From the NCBI GenBank assembly GCA_009667805.1, contig CM019063.1:190708661-190772660 (forward strand): a stretch of DNA of 64,000 nucleotides, written 5' to 3'. Origin of the DNA: Leptobrachium leishanense. Lineage: Eukaryota; Chordata; Amphibia; Anura; Megophryidae. The notes beneath the pieces were generated by a model. That model made no database searches, was not told the DNA's origin, and saw only the letters and a program-made list of their open reading frames with translations. The position numbers and the translations under genes were made by a program. This document shows positions 10,630 through 23,271 of this stretch, piece by piece (the first letter of the stretch is position 1; every line of letters begins with the position of its first letter).

Positions 10630-11730
10630 GGTAATATTTACATTAATGAGGGAGAATGAACATAAAGTGAGGGGGGGACATAAAGTGAGAGGGGGAAATG
10701 AGCATAAAATGAGAGGGATGAGCATAAAATGAGAGGACAAATGATCATAAAATGAGGGGGAAATGGGCACAAAATGAGGGAGAAATGAGCATAAAATGAG
10801 GGAGAAAAATGAGCTTAAGACTAGGGTCAAACGAGCGTGATTTCTATGGACTGTACGTCCGTGTACACGGACGTACGTCAGTATGGAAGACGCAGTAGTG
10901 GCCACACAGTCCGTTTATCACTGACGTATATTTTGACAGATGTAGGAGAGAAAATAAAATAAAAAGCAAAACCATTTTGTCCGTGACAAATGCTGGACGT
11001 ATGAATGCAGTCCGTCTGACCACGTTCCATCACTCACACACAAAGCTATGCAGACGTTGCGGACGCAGCGCACTTTGTGCGGCCATTCTAGGGGTTGTAC
11101 GTTCTTGCCTGCCTTGCATCCGTGGTCCGCGGCCGTTGTGCGTCCGCAGTTCAGTGCGGACGTACTTCGTGTAACGGGCTACGATGGGCTTTCTGTCATG
11201 CTATCACGGACGTACTTTTAGACGCAATCACGGACGTGAACACTACGCTCGTCTGACCCCAGCCTAAAATGAGGGGGAATGAACATACAATGAGGGAGAA
11301 TGAGCATAAAATGAGGAGGAATGATCATAAAATGAGGGTGAATGAACATGAAATGAGGGGGAAATGAGCATAAAATGAGGGGGAAATGGGCATAAAATGA
11401 GGGGGAAATGAGCATAGAATGAGGGGGAGGAATGATCATAAAATGAGGGGGAATGAGCATAAAATGAAGGGGGGAAGAAAAATTTGCATAAAATGAAGGA
11501 GAATGAGAATAAAATTAGGGGAAGAAATGAGCATAAAATGATAGGGAGAAAGGAGGAGAAATGAGCATACGATGAGGGGGAGAAATTAGCATAAAATGAG
11601 GGGAGAGAACATAAAATGAGGGAAGAGAACATAAAATGAGGGGGAGAGAAATGAGGATAAAAGGAGGGGGAGAAATGAGGATTAAGGAGGGGGAGAAATG
11701 AGGATTAAGGAAGGGGAATGAGGATTAAAT
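10630..11730. repeat. Minisatellite in hAT D, split by a MITE
   Basis: Units resembling GAGCATAAAATGAGGGGGAAAT run at 10630-10818 and 11265-11730. The unit varies from about 16 to 24 bp and degrades toward GAGGATTAAGGAGGG at the right end. The two blocks were one array before the MITE at 10819 inserted. Minus-strand frames across it (YAHFPLILCSFPPHFM-like) are not genes. Confidence 0.85.
10819..11264. mobile_element. Harbinger-like MITE in the hAT D minisatellite
   Basis: The ends GACTAGGGTCAAACGAGCG and CGCTCGTCTGACCCCAGCC are inverted repeats flanked by TAA on both sides. A 3-bp TWA duplication with a GG-rich terminus fits the PIF/Harbinger superfamily. The interior is rich in ACGTAC and GGACGTA motifs. 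It is 446 bp with no coding capacity. Confidence 0.75.
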
Positions 11731-11911
11731 GAGGATCTTTACATAGAGCTGTGACCCTATCACTGCAAAGAAAATGCGCAGTATGGGACTGGGTTAGGTA
11801 GATTAACTGATGGCGAGTAATTTATAAGGCCTGGCTAGTAGCCCAGGACCTGAAATTTTGAGCCCTGATATAGCCTACTAGTCATCATTGCAAGTTGTGT
11901 GATGTGACCTA

Positions 11912-13531
<1,620 letters not shown>

Positions 13532-13922
13532 TATGTGTCAGTCCAGTGCTTAAATTTGGGTCGATACCTTTCATTTTATTTCCAATCCATTTATTTAGGG
13601 GATACAAGCAACGTGTTGATTAAATACACACTCGGCGTATTTACCTTTTTTTATTTTCTCACAACATACTTATTTTGCCTACCAAGTTCAAATTAATTTA
13701 TACAGGACTGTGAAATAACACTATATTAACAAAATTCATATATATATATCTCCATGAGGACCTCGGCAATCTTCTTCAAAGACATAGTACAATAATGTCG
13801 AACAATACTGTAATGTTTAGCTGCAGAACGTCCACTGCCTTCCTACGTAGAATTGTTAAAAGATGTTGATATATCCATATTTTGTAGAATCCTACTTTAA
13901 CCATGAATATCTGTTTACACAG

Positions 13923-14002
13923 GAGCAAGTACATGGAAGGACTAGAGAGCACAGCCTCAGAGAAGCAGGACATCAGAGGCCACTGTGGCAAAGCATTTGA
14001 AG
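13923..14002 (+). CDS. RASAL1: Probable RASAL1 penultimate exon
   Basis: The preceding exon ends with two codon bases and the final exon starts with the last two bases of a codon, so an exon of 3n+2 bp is required. This 80-bp segment follows CTGTTTACACAG, is open in the needed frame (one base, 26 codons, one base) and ends before GTTTGG, a donor like that of the previous exon. It reads SKYMEGLESTASEKQ and then DIRGHCGKAFE. The corresponding human segment is poorly conserved, so support comes from splice signals and phase rather than similarity. Confidence 0.6.
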
Positions 14003-14107
14003 GTTTGGTGATGTGACCATGGCAAGAGCACATTAAAATTTCCAAGATACTTCTGGAAATTATCCAAGTCTTCATATTATTTTTTTCTCCCTGTGGTCCC
14101 ATTTCAG

Positions 14108-14229
14108 GTGCTGCAGCCTCTTCCCCAGCGAGGCGTCTGTTGTCGGTCATTGAGGATCTAGAAAAAGCACACCAAACGTTCGAGAAGAGGGAGCGAGAGG
14201 AGATTCCTAACCACAGCCGATGTACCTAG
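14108..14229 (+). CDS. RASAL1: RASAL1 last coding exon
   Basis: The exon follows TGGTCCCATTTCAG and ends with TAG at 14227-14229. In the required phase it reads AAASSPARRLLSVIEDLEKA and then HQTFEKRE, matching the C-terminal helix of RASAL1 (recalled human counterpart LADLDRAHEEF). It is followed by a short 3' UTR and a poly(A) signal at 14338. In the other possible phase the exon hits an early stop, which supports the intervening exon at 13923. Confidence 0.85.
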
Positions 14230-14360
14230 AAGTCTATTAGACAGCCTTCTCCCTATCTTGAAACTTTACTGCTGCAGACATGGAAATGTATTTCACAGAT
14301 TCTTTTTTTTGTATGGTTTCTGAGCCTATAATAAGTAAATAAACAAAACTAGGGTGAAAG
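14230..14360 (+). promoter_or_regulatory. RASAL1: RASAL1 3' UTR with poly(A) signal
   Basis: About 110 bp after the stop codon there is an AATAAA hexamer at 14338-14343, inside TAAGTAAATAAACAAAAC. A second AATAAA-rich stretch lies near 14426-14436. This is a plausible cleavage region for RASAL1; the exact site is inferred. Confidence 0.6.
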
Positions 14361-14718
14361 CCTGCCTTTGCTTTTCATCATATACCTTGTGGCCTGGACT
14401 TTTTATGCAGTGTCTTTAAAGCAAAATAAATAAATAGTCAGCAGATCTTTTACTCCCTTCAGTCTCTCCCAGAGGGTCTGAGCTGTGCACATTTTAAATA
14501 CCCCTCATTTATCAGTCATTGACCTGCAGCTAATCTTCGTAACCTATCCCAGGGGTAACCTGTCCTCTACACATTTAACTACAGAATACATCTTAAGCAA
14601 AAAGCTTCTTCATTCACCCTACTGTTAACAGAAAAATAAACTTTGTAGTTTTATGTATGAAGGTTTGACTTGTGACTTAGGTCAGCCCATGTTGATTACT
14701 TTTGCTCCATCTAACATG
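14361..14718. other. Intergenic gap after RASAL1; nothing recognised
   Basis: Ordinary AT-rich sequence with no exon or repeat that I recognise, ending at the TTTAT microsatellite of the next LINE tail. Confidence 0.3.
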
Positions 14719-15720
14719 GTTTTATTTATTTATCTATTTATTTATTTATAAAGTATTTTACCAGGAAGGATACATTGAGATTTCTCTCGTTTTCAAGTAT
14801 GTCCTGGGTTCGAGAACATCGAGTGGTTACAGAAATACAAAATAGTAAAATGCAAGATATTAACACAAGACCAAATACACAGATTAACAGAAAAATAAAT
14901 ATGGAGGAAATAAAGTCATTATGTTACATGTTTACAGGTGCATTTCGTATTGAGGTATGTTAATAGGGAGCTCTTAAGGGACTTTAGACTGGGGGAAGAT
15001 TTGACGGTGTCTAGGAGGTTATTCCATATTTGCGGTGCTCTGTAGGAAAATGAGGATAGAGCCATTTTCTTTTTGTATTGTGATATTGTAAGTAAGGTGC
15101 TGGTCCTGGATCTGAGGTTATAGGATGAGGGAACTGCCGGGGGAAGCAGCATATTCAGGTAGGGTGGTAGCTTCCCAGAAAAGCTCTTAAACACCAGGTT
15201 GGAAAGGTGAAGGGTGCGTCTAGAGTCCAGTGATGGCCAGTTTAGTTCTTTTAACATGTCACAATGGTGTGTCATGTAGTTACATTGTAGCACAAAGCGA
15301 CAGAATGAGTTATACAATGTAGTAAGTTTCTGGAGGTGTGTTTGTGGGGCGGCTGCATACACTACTTCTCCGTATTCAATGGCTGGCATAAGCATTTGTT
15401 GTACAATCTGCTTTCTTACCGCGGGGCTCAGGCAGGATTTGTTTCTGTACAGGGCACCTAGTTTGGGGTAGAGTTTAGATGAGAGTTTTTCGATGTGGGG
15501 GCCAAAAGATAGATTTGGGTCTAACCACATACCTAGGTATTTGAGAGAAGTGACTGTGGTCAGCGTGCCATTTGATTTTGTCCCAACACATAGATGGGGT
15601 GGTTGCAATTTGTGTAGTTTAGGTGCGGTTCCAAAGAGCATTGTAACAGTTTTGTCAGTATTTAGAAAAAATTTAGTCCTAGAGATATGCCTCAGTTCTG
15701 CAGCAGACATTATGTGAGTA
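14719..15720 (-). mobile_element. LINE 3' fragment whose tail is shared with SINEs
   Basis: On the minus strand this is the last third of an APE-type LINE ending in a short UTR and an AAATA microsatellite (plus strand TTTATTTATTTAT, about 14719-14750). The plus-strand sequence ACCAGGAAGGATACATTGAG near 14760 is also the terminal segment of the SINEs at 20961, 34702 and 46643. That is the expected relation between a LINE and the SINE it mobilises. Clade uncertain (Rex1, L2 or CR1-like). Confidence 0.8.
14919..15710 (-). pseudogene. C-terminal part of a LINE reverse transcriptase
   Basis: This 263-codon frame contains LNTDKTVTMLFG, SLKYLGMWLDPNLSFGPHI and MPAIEYGEVVYAAA, followed by SYNLRSR and APQIWNNL. 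These are the thumb and C-terminal segments typical of jockey-superfamily LINE ORF2 proteins. The RT catalytic motifs and endonuclease are missing because the element is 5'-truncated at about 15720. Confidence 0.85.
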
Positions 15721-16095
15721 AATGTTATTGTTATTATTATCCTTCATTTATATAGCACCACAAATTCTGCAGCGCTTTACACAATCTGTGTACAAGGAGT
15801 TGATACATTAGAACAGAGGTTCCCAACCGTGGTCCTCAAGTACTCCTAACAGGCGGATTTGAGGATTGCCTTGAGGAAATGCAGACTGAATCCTGCAATC
15901 ACTGAGTAACAAATCATATCACCTGTGCTGTGCTTCAGATATCTGTCAAATCTGACCTGCTGGGGGTACTTGAGGACCGCGGTTGGAAACTACAGTATTA
16001 GAATACCACACATTGATGATATGGCCTGATTCAGGAGGTTCCTGTTCCCAGGGGAAATTACAATCTATGGGATCTACAAGTATTTTGTGAGGTAG
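15721..16095 (-). mobile_element. L2 3'-end fragment, split by a hAT MITE
   Basis: The plus strand reads ATTATTATTATCCTTCATTT then AGCGCTTTACACAAT, and after the MITE it continues with CCCAGGGGAAATTACAATCT. This is a typical L2 3' UTR in reverse orientation. The insertion at 15814-15995 divides it. Confidence 0.7.
15814..15995. mobile_element. hAT-type MITE
   Basis: The ends CAGAGGTTCCCAACCGTGG and CCGCGGTTGGAAACTACAG are inverted repeats. The flanks CATTAGAA and TATTAGAA form a 7-of-8 target duplication. It belongs to the same broad family as 31344-31527. Confidence 0.75.
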
Positions 16096-16356
16096 GCGCA
16101 TCATAGAAACATAGAAAATGTCGGCAGATAAGAACCTTTCGGCCCATCTAGTCTGCCCAATTACATGGATACTTTACCTGGATTTATCTTTTGTTTAGGA
16201 TAGCCTTATGCCTATCCCATGCATGCTTAAATTCAATCACTGTTTTGGCCTCTACCACTTCAACTGGAAGGCTGTTCCATGTATCCACCACCCTCTCAGT
16301 AAAATAATGCTTCCTGATGTTACTTTTAAACCTTTGCCCCTCTAATCTAAGACTAT

Positions 16357-16547
16357 CAGGGTTATTCAGAGAGCGTGAAAAGCAGGAGAATGACTGGAGA
16401 ATGAAAAATTCTAGGCCAAAATAGCCGATTTGAAAAGTGAGATGAAAGGGAGAATTTTTCTGGTTTGGCTATTTTGACCTCGAATTTTTCATTCTCCAGT
16501 CATTCTCCAGTCATTCTCCTGCTTTTCACGCTCTCTGAATAACCCTG
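16357..16547. mobile_element. Short CAGGGTTATTC MITE
   Basis: A 191-bp near-perfect palindrome starts CAGGGTTATTCAGAGAGCG and ends with its reverse complement, flanked by TAT on both sides. Relatives are at 31920, 35006, 36117 and 38879. The 3-bp duplications differ between copies (TAT, ATA, ATT), so there is no fixed target. Superfamily not established. Confidence 0.85.
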
Positions 16548-16571
16548 TATGTCCTCTTGTTTTGCTACTTT

Positions 16572-17464
16572 CAGGTTATCCAAAGAGATTCGAAAAGTCA
16601 CCGCACGTTCGGTGACTTTTCGTTCTCTTCAATTCGGTTCCTTTTGCCGATTGCATTTCGGTGACCCTGCGGTGTATTCAGCAAACACCACAGGTCCCGA
16701 ATTGCAGGGAAAAGCTACCGCAAACCTGACGAAAACTAACCGAATGCACGCTGAGAAACAAGCAAAAACATCTGGATTAACCTTCGAAGAAGCCGAACAG
16801 GAGCCGAACAGGAGCCGAATCACACAGAGCCGAAGCAGCTGTGACGTAGAGGAGGCAGTGAATAAATTAGAAAAACCATTTGTATGAATCTGGGAAAATG
16901 AAACGCTGTTTGCAAAGAAACTACTGAGCGAAAATGTCTGAAATTTTCACAGGAGGTCCAGGGAATGATAATAAAGAGGGCTGTTACAAAAAAAATAAGT
17001 AAACTGAAAAAAAAAAAAAAAATCGGACTTTTAATTTTTTTTTAAAAAATTCAGAAAAATGCTTAAAGTATCCTAAAAAATCTATAAATAAAGAGACTTT
17101 TTGCTGCAGAATTTTATAATGAACGGTTTATTAGATATTGAATTAAAACAGGAATATTTTTAACATTGAAGTCTATGGGATTCTCCTGAATTAATTTGCC
17201 GAATTAAACCACCGAATGGCAGGGCATTAGGGGAACCTTTCACTGCTGGTTTGTGTTCTCTGAATAGCCGAAGCAGTGCTTTTTATGGGATTTCACTGCC
17301 CTCGAACAGGGACCGAACAGGCACCGTATGTGCAGGCAATTCGCCAGGACTTGGCGAATTGCCTGCTCTCTGGATAGCCGAATGGCCAGGAAAGGTAACC
17401 GAACGCTGATTTTCAGCGTTCGGTTACCTTTCTCAAGCAATTCGAATCTCTTTGGATAACCCTG
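16572..17464. mobile_element. Long CAGGGTTATTC-family element
   Basis: The ends CAGGTTATCCAAAGAGATTC and GAATCTCTTTGGATAACCCTG-like sequence are inverted and flanked by TTT. The 893-bp interior has GTGACTTTTCG and CGTTCGGTTACCTTTC blocks shared with 32256-33140 and 36175-37707. It has no transposase. The terminal repeat is shared with the short palindromic family. Confidence 0.85.
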
Positions 17465-20016
17465 TTTGTCTCCTTTTAAATATACTCCCTTCCTCTACCT
17501 TGTGGATTCCCTTTACGTATTTAAATGTTTCTATCATATCTCCTCTGTCTCGTCTTTTTTCCAAGCAATACATGTTAATTAAGCCTTTCCTGGTAACTTT
17601 TCTCCTTCAAGCCGTACACCATTTTAGTAGCCCTTCTCTGAACTCTCTCTAAGATGTCTATATCCTTCTGGAGATACAGTCCAGTACTGACCACACAGTA
17701 CTCCAAGTGAGGTCTCACCAGTGCTCTGTACAGTGGCATGAGCACTTCCCTTTTCCTACTGCTAATACCTCTCCCTACACAACCAAGCATTCTGCTAGCA
17801 TTTCCTGCTGCTCTATTACATTGACTACTTACCCTTAGATCCTCTGAAATAATAACCCCTAAATCCCTTTCCTCAGATGTTGAGGTTAGGACTGTATCAA
17901 ATATTCTATATTCAGCCCTTGGGTTTTTACGCCCCAGGTGCATTATCTTGCACTTATCCACATTAAAACTCAATTGCCACAGCTCCGACCATTTTTTTAG
18001 TTTACCTAATTCATTTGTCATTTGGCTGATCCCTCCAGGAACGTCAACCCTGTTGCAAATCTTTGTGTCATCAGCAAAAAGACATACTTTACCATTAATA
18101 CCTTCTGCAATATCACTAATAAAAATATTAAAGAGAACGGGTCCAAGTACTGACCCCTGAGGTACCCCACTGGTAGCAAGACCTTGCGCCGAATAAACTC
18201 CATTTACCACAACCCTCTGTTGCCTGTCATTCAGCCACTGCCTAATCCATTCAACAATATTGGAATCCAAGCTCAAAGATTGCAATTTATTGATAAGCCT
18301 TCTATGCGGAACAGTATCAAAAGCCTTACTGAAATCTAAATAAGCAATGTCTACTGCACCACCTGTGTCTATTATTTTTGTTACCCAATCAAAAAAATCA
18401 ATAAGATTAGTTTGGCATGATCTCCCTGAGGTAAACTCATGTTGTTTCTGATCCTGTAATCTGTGTTTTTAGATGTGCAACAATCCTTTCCTTTAACATG
18501 GTTACCATTAATTTCTCCACTACTGACATAAGACTAACTGGCCTATAGTTCCCTGATTCCTCCCTCCTACCCTTCTTGTAAATGGGCACAACATTTGCTA
18601 ATTTCCTGTCTTCTGGGACGACTCCTGTTAACGGTTTTGCTATTACACCACTGAGCTCTTTTAATAACTTAGGGTGGATCCCTTCAGGCCCCATTGACTT
18701 ATTTGTCTTTACTTTAGACAGCTGCTGTAGAACCTCCTCCTCTGTAAACTCATATGTAAATGTCTCTTTAGTGTTCCCTCCTAACTGAGGTCCCTTTCCT
18801 TCCGCAAAGACTGAACAAAAATATTCATTGAGGCAGTCAGCGAGACTTTTATCCTCTTCTACATACCTTCCTTCCTTTGTTTTTAATCTAACTAATCCTT
18901 GTTTTACTTTTCTTTTCTCGTTTATGTATCTAAAAAATGTTTTGTCCCCCTTTTTTACTGATTGAGCTATTTTCTCTTCTGCGTGTGCTTTGGAAGCTCT
19001 TATAAATTGCTTTGCCTCCTTCTGCCTAATCTTATAGGTTTGCCTATCTTCTTCACTCTGAGTTTTTTTATAATTATTGAATGCTATCTTTTTGTTCTTC
19101 ACTATTTTGGCCACTTCTGTAGAGTACCACAGTGGTTTCTTCCTTTTTTTGTTTTTGCTAACAAGCCGAATGCAATTGCCTGTGGCCTTCAATAATGCCT
19201 CCTTTAAATAATCCCATTTCTCATGGACTCCCTTTAAACTCCTCCAGTCTGATAATGACTCATTCACACAAAATCTCATTTTAGAAAAATCTGTTTTTTT
19301 TAAAGTCTAAAACTTTTGTTTTTGTGTGGTGCGGCTCCATCCCTGTTCTTATATTAAACCACACTGACCGATGATCACTAGGTCCCAAATTTTCACCTAC
19401 AGCAACGTCTGATCCCAAACCTCCATTTGTGAGTATTAAATCCAATATGGCCTCTTTACGGGTCGGCTCCTCAACTACTTGTGTTAGAGATAATCCCAGT
19501 AGGGAGTTTAGAATATTTGTACTCCTGGTGCACCCAGCTGTTTTGGTTTTCCAGTTCACATCAGGAAGATTAAAGTCCCCCATGATAATAACTTCCCCCT
19601 TCATTGCCATTTTGGCTATTTCCTCAAACAGCAGATTATCTAGCTCTTCTACTTGTCCAGGGGGTCTATAGATCACACCTACACGAGCTACTGTATGATT
19701 GCCAAGTGTTAGCGTAATCCAAACTGACTCTATGTTCACCTCGCTCACTTTTATTTGGTTCCTTTTTATGTTGTTTTTCCCATTACAGGGCCACTCCTCC
19801 TCCTTTCCTACCTTCTCTGTCTTTTCTATATAAAGAGTACCCCGGTATTATGTCCCAGTTATTTTTCTCACTGAACCATGTCTCAGTAACCGCCACTAAA
19901 TCTACTTTTTCAGCTGCCATCATTGCCTCCAGTTCATTGATTTTATTGACTAAACTGCGAGCATTTATAGACACGACTCTGAGCTTGTCATTTTTTACCC
20001 CGCATGTTGCTTGCAC
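17465..20016 (-). pseudogene. CR1 ORF2: AP endonuclease and reverse transcriptase, broken
   Basis: Endonuclease motifs are INARSLVNKI, VTETWF, VGVIYRPPG, MGDFNLPDVNW and LGPSDHRSVWF. The RT reads [36 protein letters not shown] and FADDTKI, with HLEYCV and LERVQRRATKM near the end, typical of CR1. Lesions: a stop after KGGGVAL (about 19781), a frameshift in an A8 run (about 19295) and a frameshift near 18436. The last coding segment (FTERVVDTW) continues at 16350-16103 beyond two MITEs. Confidence 0.88.
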
Positions 20017-20077
20017 CCTCAGATTTAGTTTTGGGGGACAATCGGGCAGATTGTTTTTTACCCTTTTGTGCCCCCTC

Positions 20078-20930
20078 CTAGTTTAAATATTCCTTTGTGA
20101 AACCTTTGAACTTCTCACGGAGAACATATGTTCCCCTATGAGTAAGATGCAAACCATCTTTTTTATACTGTTCCTTTCTGCTCCAATTTAGAGCTATCAT
20201 GGGACACAAAGCCAAATCCTTGCTCCCGACACCATTCCCAAAGCCACAAATTAAATTCCCTAGTGCGCATCTGCCTATCCTGAATGTTATGCACAGGCAG
20301 AACTTCAGAGAATGACACAGTGGACACAATCTGCTGTATTTCACCTCCAAGAACACAAAAATCTTCCTTAATCTCAGAAACCTCATTGCTAGCCAAGTAA
20401 TTTGTCCCTAGATGGACTAGAACGTCCACTTCCCCTTCCTGCTTTGCTTGTTTGACAATATTGAGAATACGTCTCCTGTCTCTGCGAGCAGTAGCCCCAG
20501 GAAGACATCTCACCAAACCACTACTCTCCAGCTCAACACCTCTTATGATAGAATCACCCAGCAGCAATTGCCTTCTATCAAGTCCCACCTTTTCCTTTTT
20601 GTCCTTGGTTGCAGTCTTGCATACCTTAGACATAGGGGATGGTGGTTCCTCAACTTTGGTGTCTGAGCCTACTTCCGTCTTACCACTACACTCTGAAAGT
20701 GCCTCAAAAGGATTAAGAAGAGCCACAGACTGTGAGACATGCCTTCTATCCACAACTCTAAGTCTACCAGATCAAACAGTAGTCCATCTGCCGCTCCTAG
20801 GAGGCCTCTGTGGCAGTGGCTTTGTAACAGTCATAGCCTGAGTTTGTTTAACAGATAATTTACAAATCTCAGACTTCAAACAGGCAATTTCCTGCTGCAA
20901 TAAAGAGACCTGCCTACATATCAGGCACCC
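20078..20930 (-). pseudogene. CR1 ORF1 with SGNH-esterase-like domain, broken
   Basis: The N-terminal part near 20930-20820 reads GGCLICRQVSLLQQEIACLK, a CxxC pair next to a leucine-rich coiled-coil-like stretch. The 20753-20163 frame contains LLLGDSIIRGVE (a GDS motif), VLVHLGTNYL and FNLWLWEWCREQGF. The DGLHLTHRG motif lies in another frame at about 20140-20110. These are hallmark blocks of the esterase domain of CR1 ORF1 proteins. A stop near 20765 and a frameshift near 20165 disrupt it. Confidence 0.75.
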
Positions 20931-20960
20931 TCCAAACCTCCAAAAATTGGATCTAAAAAC

Positions 20961-21163
20961 AAGGGTGGAGTAGAGGTAATGTCACTGCTCTGCATGGAGA
21001 GAGCCTGTGGAGTCATGGGTTCGATCCCAGCGAGCAACCTCTCCAGTAAGTGTCCTTGGCAAGACACCTATCGGTACATTCTCGCCACCCAGGACATACT
21101 TGAAAACGAGAGAAATCTCAATGTATCCTTCCTGGTAAAATCCTTTCTAAAAAAAAAAAAAAT
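20961..21163 (+). mobile_element. tRNA-derived SINE
   Basis: The 5' part has a B-box-like GGGTTCGATCCCAGC and an A-box-like GGGTGGAGTAGAGG, consistent with a tRNA-derived head. A central AGTGTCCTTGGCAAGACACC resembles the conserved domain of V-SINEs (recalled, moderate confidence). The tail CTCAATGTATCCTTCCTGG followed by A-rich DNA matches the LINE end at 14760. Other copies are at 34702 (minus) and 46643 (plus). Confidence 0.85.
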
Positions 21164-21520
21164 GCATGACAGCTATTACAATGGACCAAGCCTGCCATTA
21201 TAAAATGAAAGAATGGATTTAAAACAAGCAAATCTTACCTTTTTGTAGGTTTTCTACCTCCTGTCTAACCTCAGACTACCTCCAGAGTATCTCCAGAATA
21301 TCTCTAAGTGCTTCACTTGGAAGGATTGCATTTAGAAGGCTTCACAAGCTCTATTAGACAAGCTAATATCAGCAATCTTTATATAGTCACCTAAGAACAC
21401 CTCCCCCAGCAAGGCGTGGACAAGCTTAACCTCTTAGCAAATAGCACCCAATTGATTATCAACTTTGTGCTAATCAGTAAGAAAATTGAGTCACCAGCCT
21501 AACCTAATTTACTCACCAGA
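21164..21520. other. Gap after SINE; possible CR1 5' flank
   Basis: Nothing recognisable on either strand. It may be the 5' UTR or flank of the minus-strand CR1. Confidence 0.25.
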
Positions 21521-21865
21521 CCATATTGTTAGGTGTCTTGCCCAAGGACACTCGCTGGTGGCGTCTTCTGAGTGGGATCGAGTCGTCTTTCCATGATTGT
21601 AAATCAGCGACCAGGTAGTTAGGTTGAACCCGCTTTTTGTAAATTCGGACTTCTACACAGTTGTATTGGAGGGATGTGCTGAATGGTATTTTGACTTCTC
21701 CATGGCCGAAGGGCAGAGAGTTTACTACTGGACTCCACAGCAGATATTGTATGGTAGGCAAGTATGTACCGTTAGAGTTCTTGCCCAAGGACACTTACTG
21801 GAGAGGCAGTGGCGTAGCGTGGGGGGGGCTGGGGGGGCCGTGGCCCCGGGTGCAGTTTTGTTAGG
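21521..21865 (-). mobile_element. Degenerate SINE copies around hAT C
   Basis: The plus strand reads TTAGGTGTCTTGCCCAAGG at about 21530 and TTCTTGCCCAAGGACACTTA near 21779. These are the reverse of the SINE core at 20961. The second copy is cut by hAT C at TGGAGAGG and resumes after 22838. The segment between the two phrases is unassigned. Confidence 0.55.
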
Positions 21866-22838
21866 GGCGCCCTCGGGCGCCGCCCAAGGGCCTGCGGGTT
21901 GAGGGGACCCAGATGCCAGGCAGCGGGAGTGCCTGCCCGGTCCTGAACAGTGAGTCCATCCGTGTTGAAGGGGATGCGGCTGCGTGCAGGCGCAGCCGGT
22001 CATGTGGTCCGGCTAATCAGGTGGTACTGAGTCTCTGTACCACCTGACTGGCCAGACCGCGTGACCTGCGCACGCACGCAGCCGCCTCCCCTTCAACACG
22101 GACGGACTCGCACGCTGTTCAGGACCGGGCAGGCACTCCCGCTGCCCGGCATCTGGGCCCCCTCAACCCCTGCTGGATCCGGAGCTGGGGCAAGTATCCA
22201 GGTGAGAGCTGGGGCAAATCCATGAGCTGGGGGCAAATCCATGAGCTGGGGCAAATCCATGAGCTGGGGCATATCCATGAGCTGGGGCAAATCCATGTGT
22301 GAGCTGGGGCAAATCCATGAGCTGGGGAAATCCATGTGAAAACTGGGGCAAATCCATGAGCTGGGGCATATCCATGAGCTGGGGCATATCCATGAGCTGG
22401 GCCAAATCCATGTGTGAGCTGGGGCAAATCCATGAGCTGGGGCAAATCCATGTTGAGAACTGGGGCAAATCCATGAGCTGGGGGCAAATCCATGAGCTGG
22501 GGCATATCCATGAGCTGGGGCATATCCATGAGCTGGGGCAAATCCATGTGTGAGCTGGGGCAAATCCATGTGTGAGCTGGGGCAATATCCATGTGTGAGC
22601 TGGGGCAATATCCATGTGTGAGCTGGGGCAATATCCATGTGAGAGCTGGCTGGGGCAATATCCATGTGAGAGCTGGCTGGGGCAATATCCATGTGAGAGC
22701 TGGGGCAATATCCATGTGAGAGCTGGCTGGGGCAATATTCATGTGAGAGCTGCGGCAATATCGATAACGTGTCCACAGGTTGGGGGGGCGCACAATTCTT
22801 GGCTGGCCCGGGCGCTGACAACCCACGCTACGCCACTG
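21807..22838. mobile_element. hAT-like non-autonomous transposon C with minisatellite
   Basis: Terminal repeats CAGTGGCGTAGCGTGGGGG and ACCCACGCTACGCCACTG are flanked by a perfect 8-bp duplication TGGAGAGG (21799-21806 and 22839-22846). It is an inverted copy of the hAT B family: palindrome at about 21900-22165 and minisatellite at 22190-22760. It inserted into a SINE. No transposase is seen. Confidence 0.9.
22190..22760. repeat. Minisatellite in hAT C, unit CATGAGCTGGGGCAAATC
   Basis: About 28 units are the reverse complement of the hAT B unit. Variants change AAATC to ATATC or lengthen ATGAG to ATGTGAGAG. Open minus-strand frames across it are spurious. Confidence 0.9.
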
Positions 22839-22865
22839 TGGAGAGGTGCTCTGGCTATAAAAATG

Positions 22866-23271
22866 TAATCAATTAAATAAATCAGCTTAGTTCAGGAATC
22901 CTCAGCAGAGGCTAAGAATCCCATTATTTTTTTGTCCATACAACTTCCATATTTGTAACACCTCGTGTGTAATAAACATCCAAATCCCCAGCAGCTTAGA
23001 CTGCAGACAGTTGGACCCAGAAATAAATCGGTTCCGTTCCAGGGCAATCTGCCTTGGTTCAAAAAAAAATCGGAGAATTCTAAAATCAATTAGTAAATAT
23101 AAGTTGAATTATGCCAGGCCAAGTGCTTAGAAATAAGCAAAAATAAAAATGTGGATGTCCCAAACTCATTTCTGACTAGGTAGGACCTAATTCTCGAACA
23201 CCATAAATTGTTTTGTGTGGGTTAATACACCAAGAAGGTGGTTCTGTAACTTCTTAGCTACTTGAAGTACT
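22866..23271. other. Gap before a hAT-like element; nothing recognised
   Basis: AT-rich sequence without a recognisable exon or transposon terminus. Confidence 0.3.

Larger units (their letters stand above)
10183..11867. mobile_element. hAT-like transposon D in a RASAL1 intron
   Basis: Terminal repeats CAGGGGTCAAAATTTC and GAAATTTTGAGCCCTG are flanked by a perfect 8-bp duplication ATATAGCC (10175-10182 and 11868-11875). The element starts 32 bp after the preceding RASAL1 splice donor. It contains a minisatellite of ATAAAATGAGGGGGA-like units split by a Harbinger-like MITE (10819-11264). No transposase frame is visible. Confidence 0.88.
16103..21250 (-). mobile_element. Nearly full-length CR1 LINE with two nested MITEs
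   Basis: Reading the minus strand, there is an ORF1 region (about 20930-20078), ORF2 (about 20016-17575) and a 3' part ending at 16103 in the same terminus as the CR1 fragment at 7622. Two MITEs (16357-16547, 16572-17464) interrupt the 3' coding tail. The upstream boundary is uncertain. Multiple stops and frameshifts show it is inactive. Confidence 0.85.

Noticed and set aside
11218..11632. Minus-strand frames rich in Phe, Ser and Pro
   Set aside because: They translate the ATAAAATGAGGGGGA-like array of hAT D.
20965..21040. Functional tRNA gene suggested by GGGTTCGATCCCAGC
   Set aside because: No cloverleaf could be completed and the sequence continues into a SINE core and LINE-like tail repeated elsewhere.
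22093..22826. Minus-strand frames of about 240 codons
   Set aside because: Same minisatellite as above in reverse orientation; not a gene.
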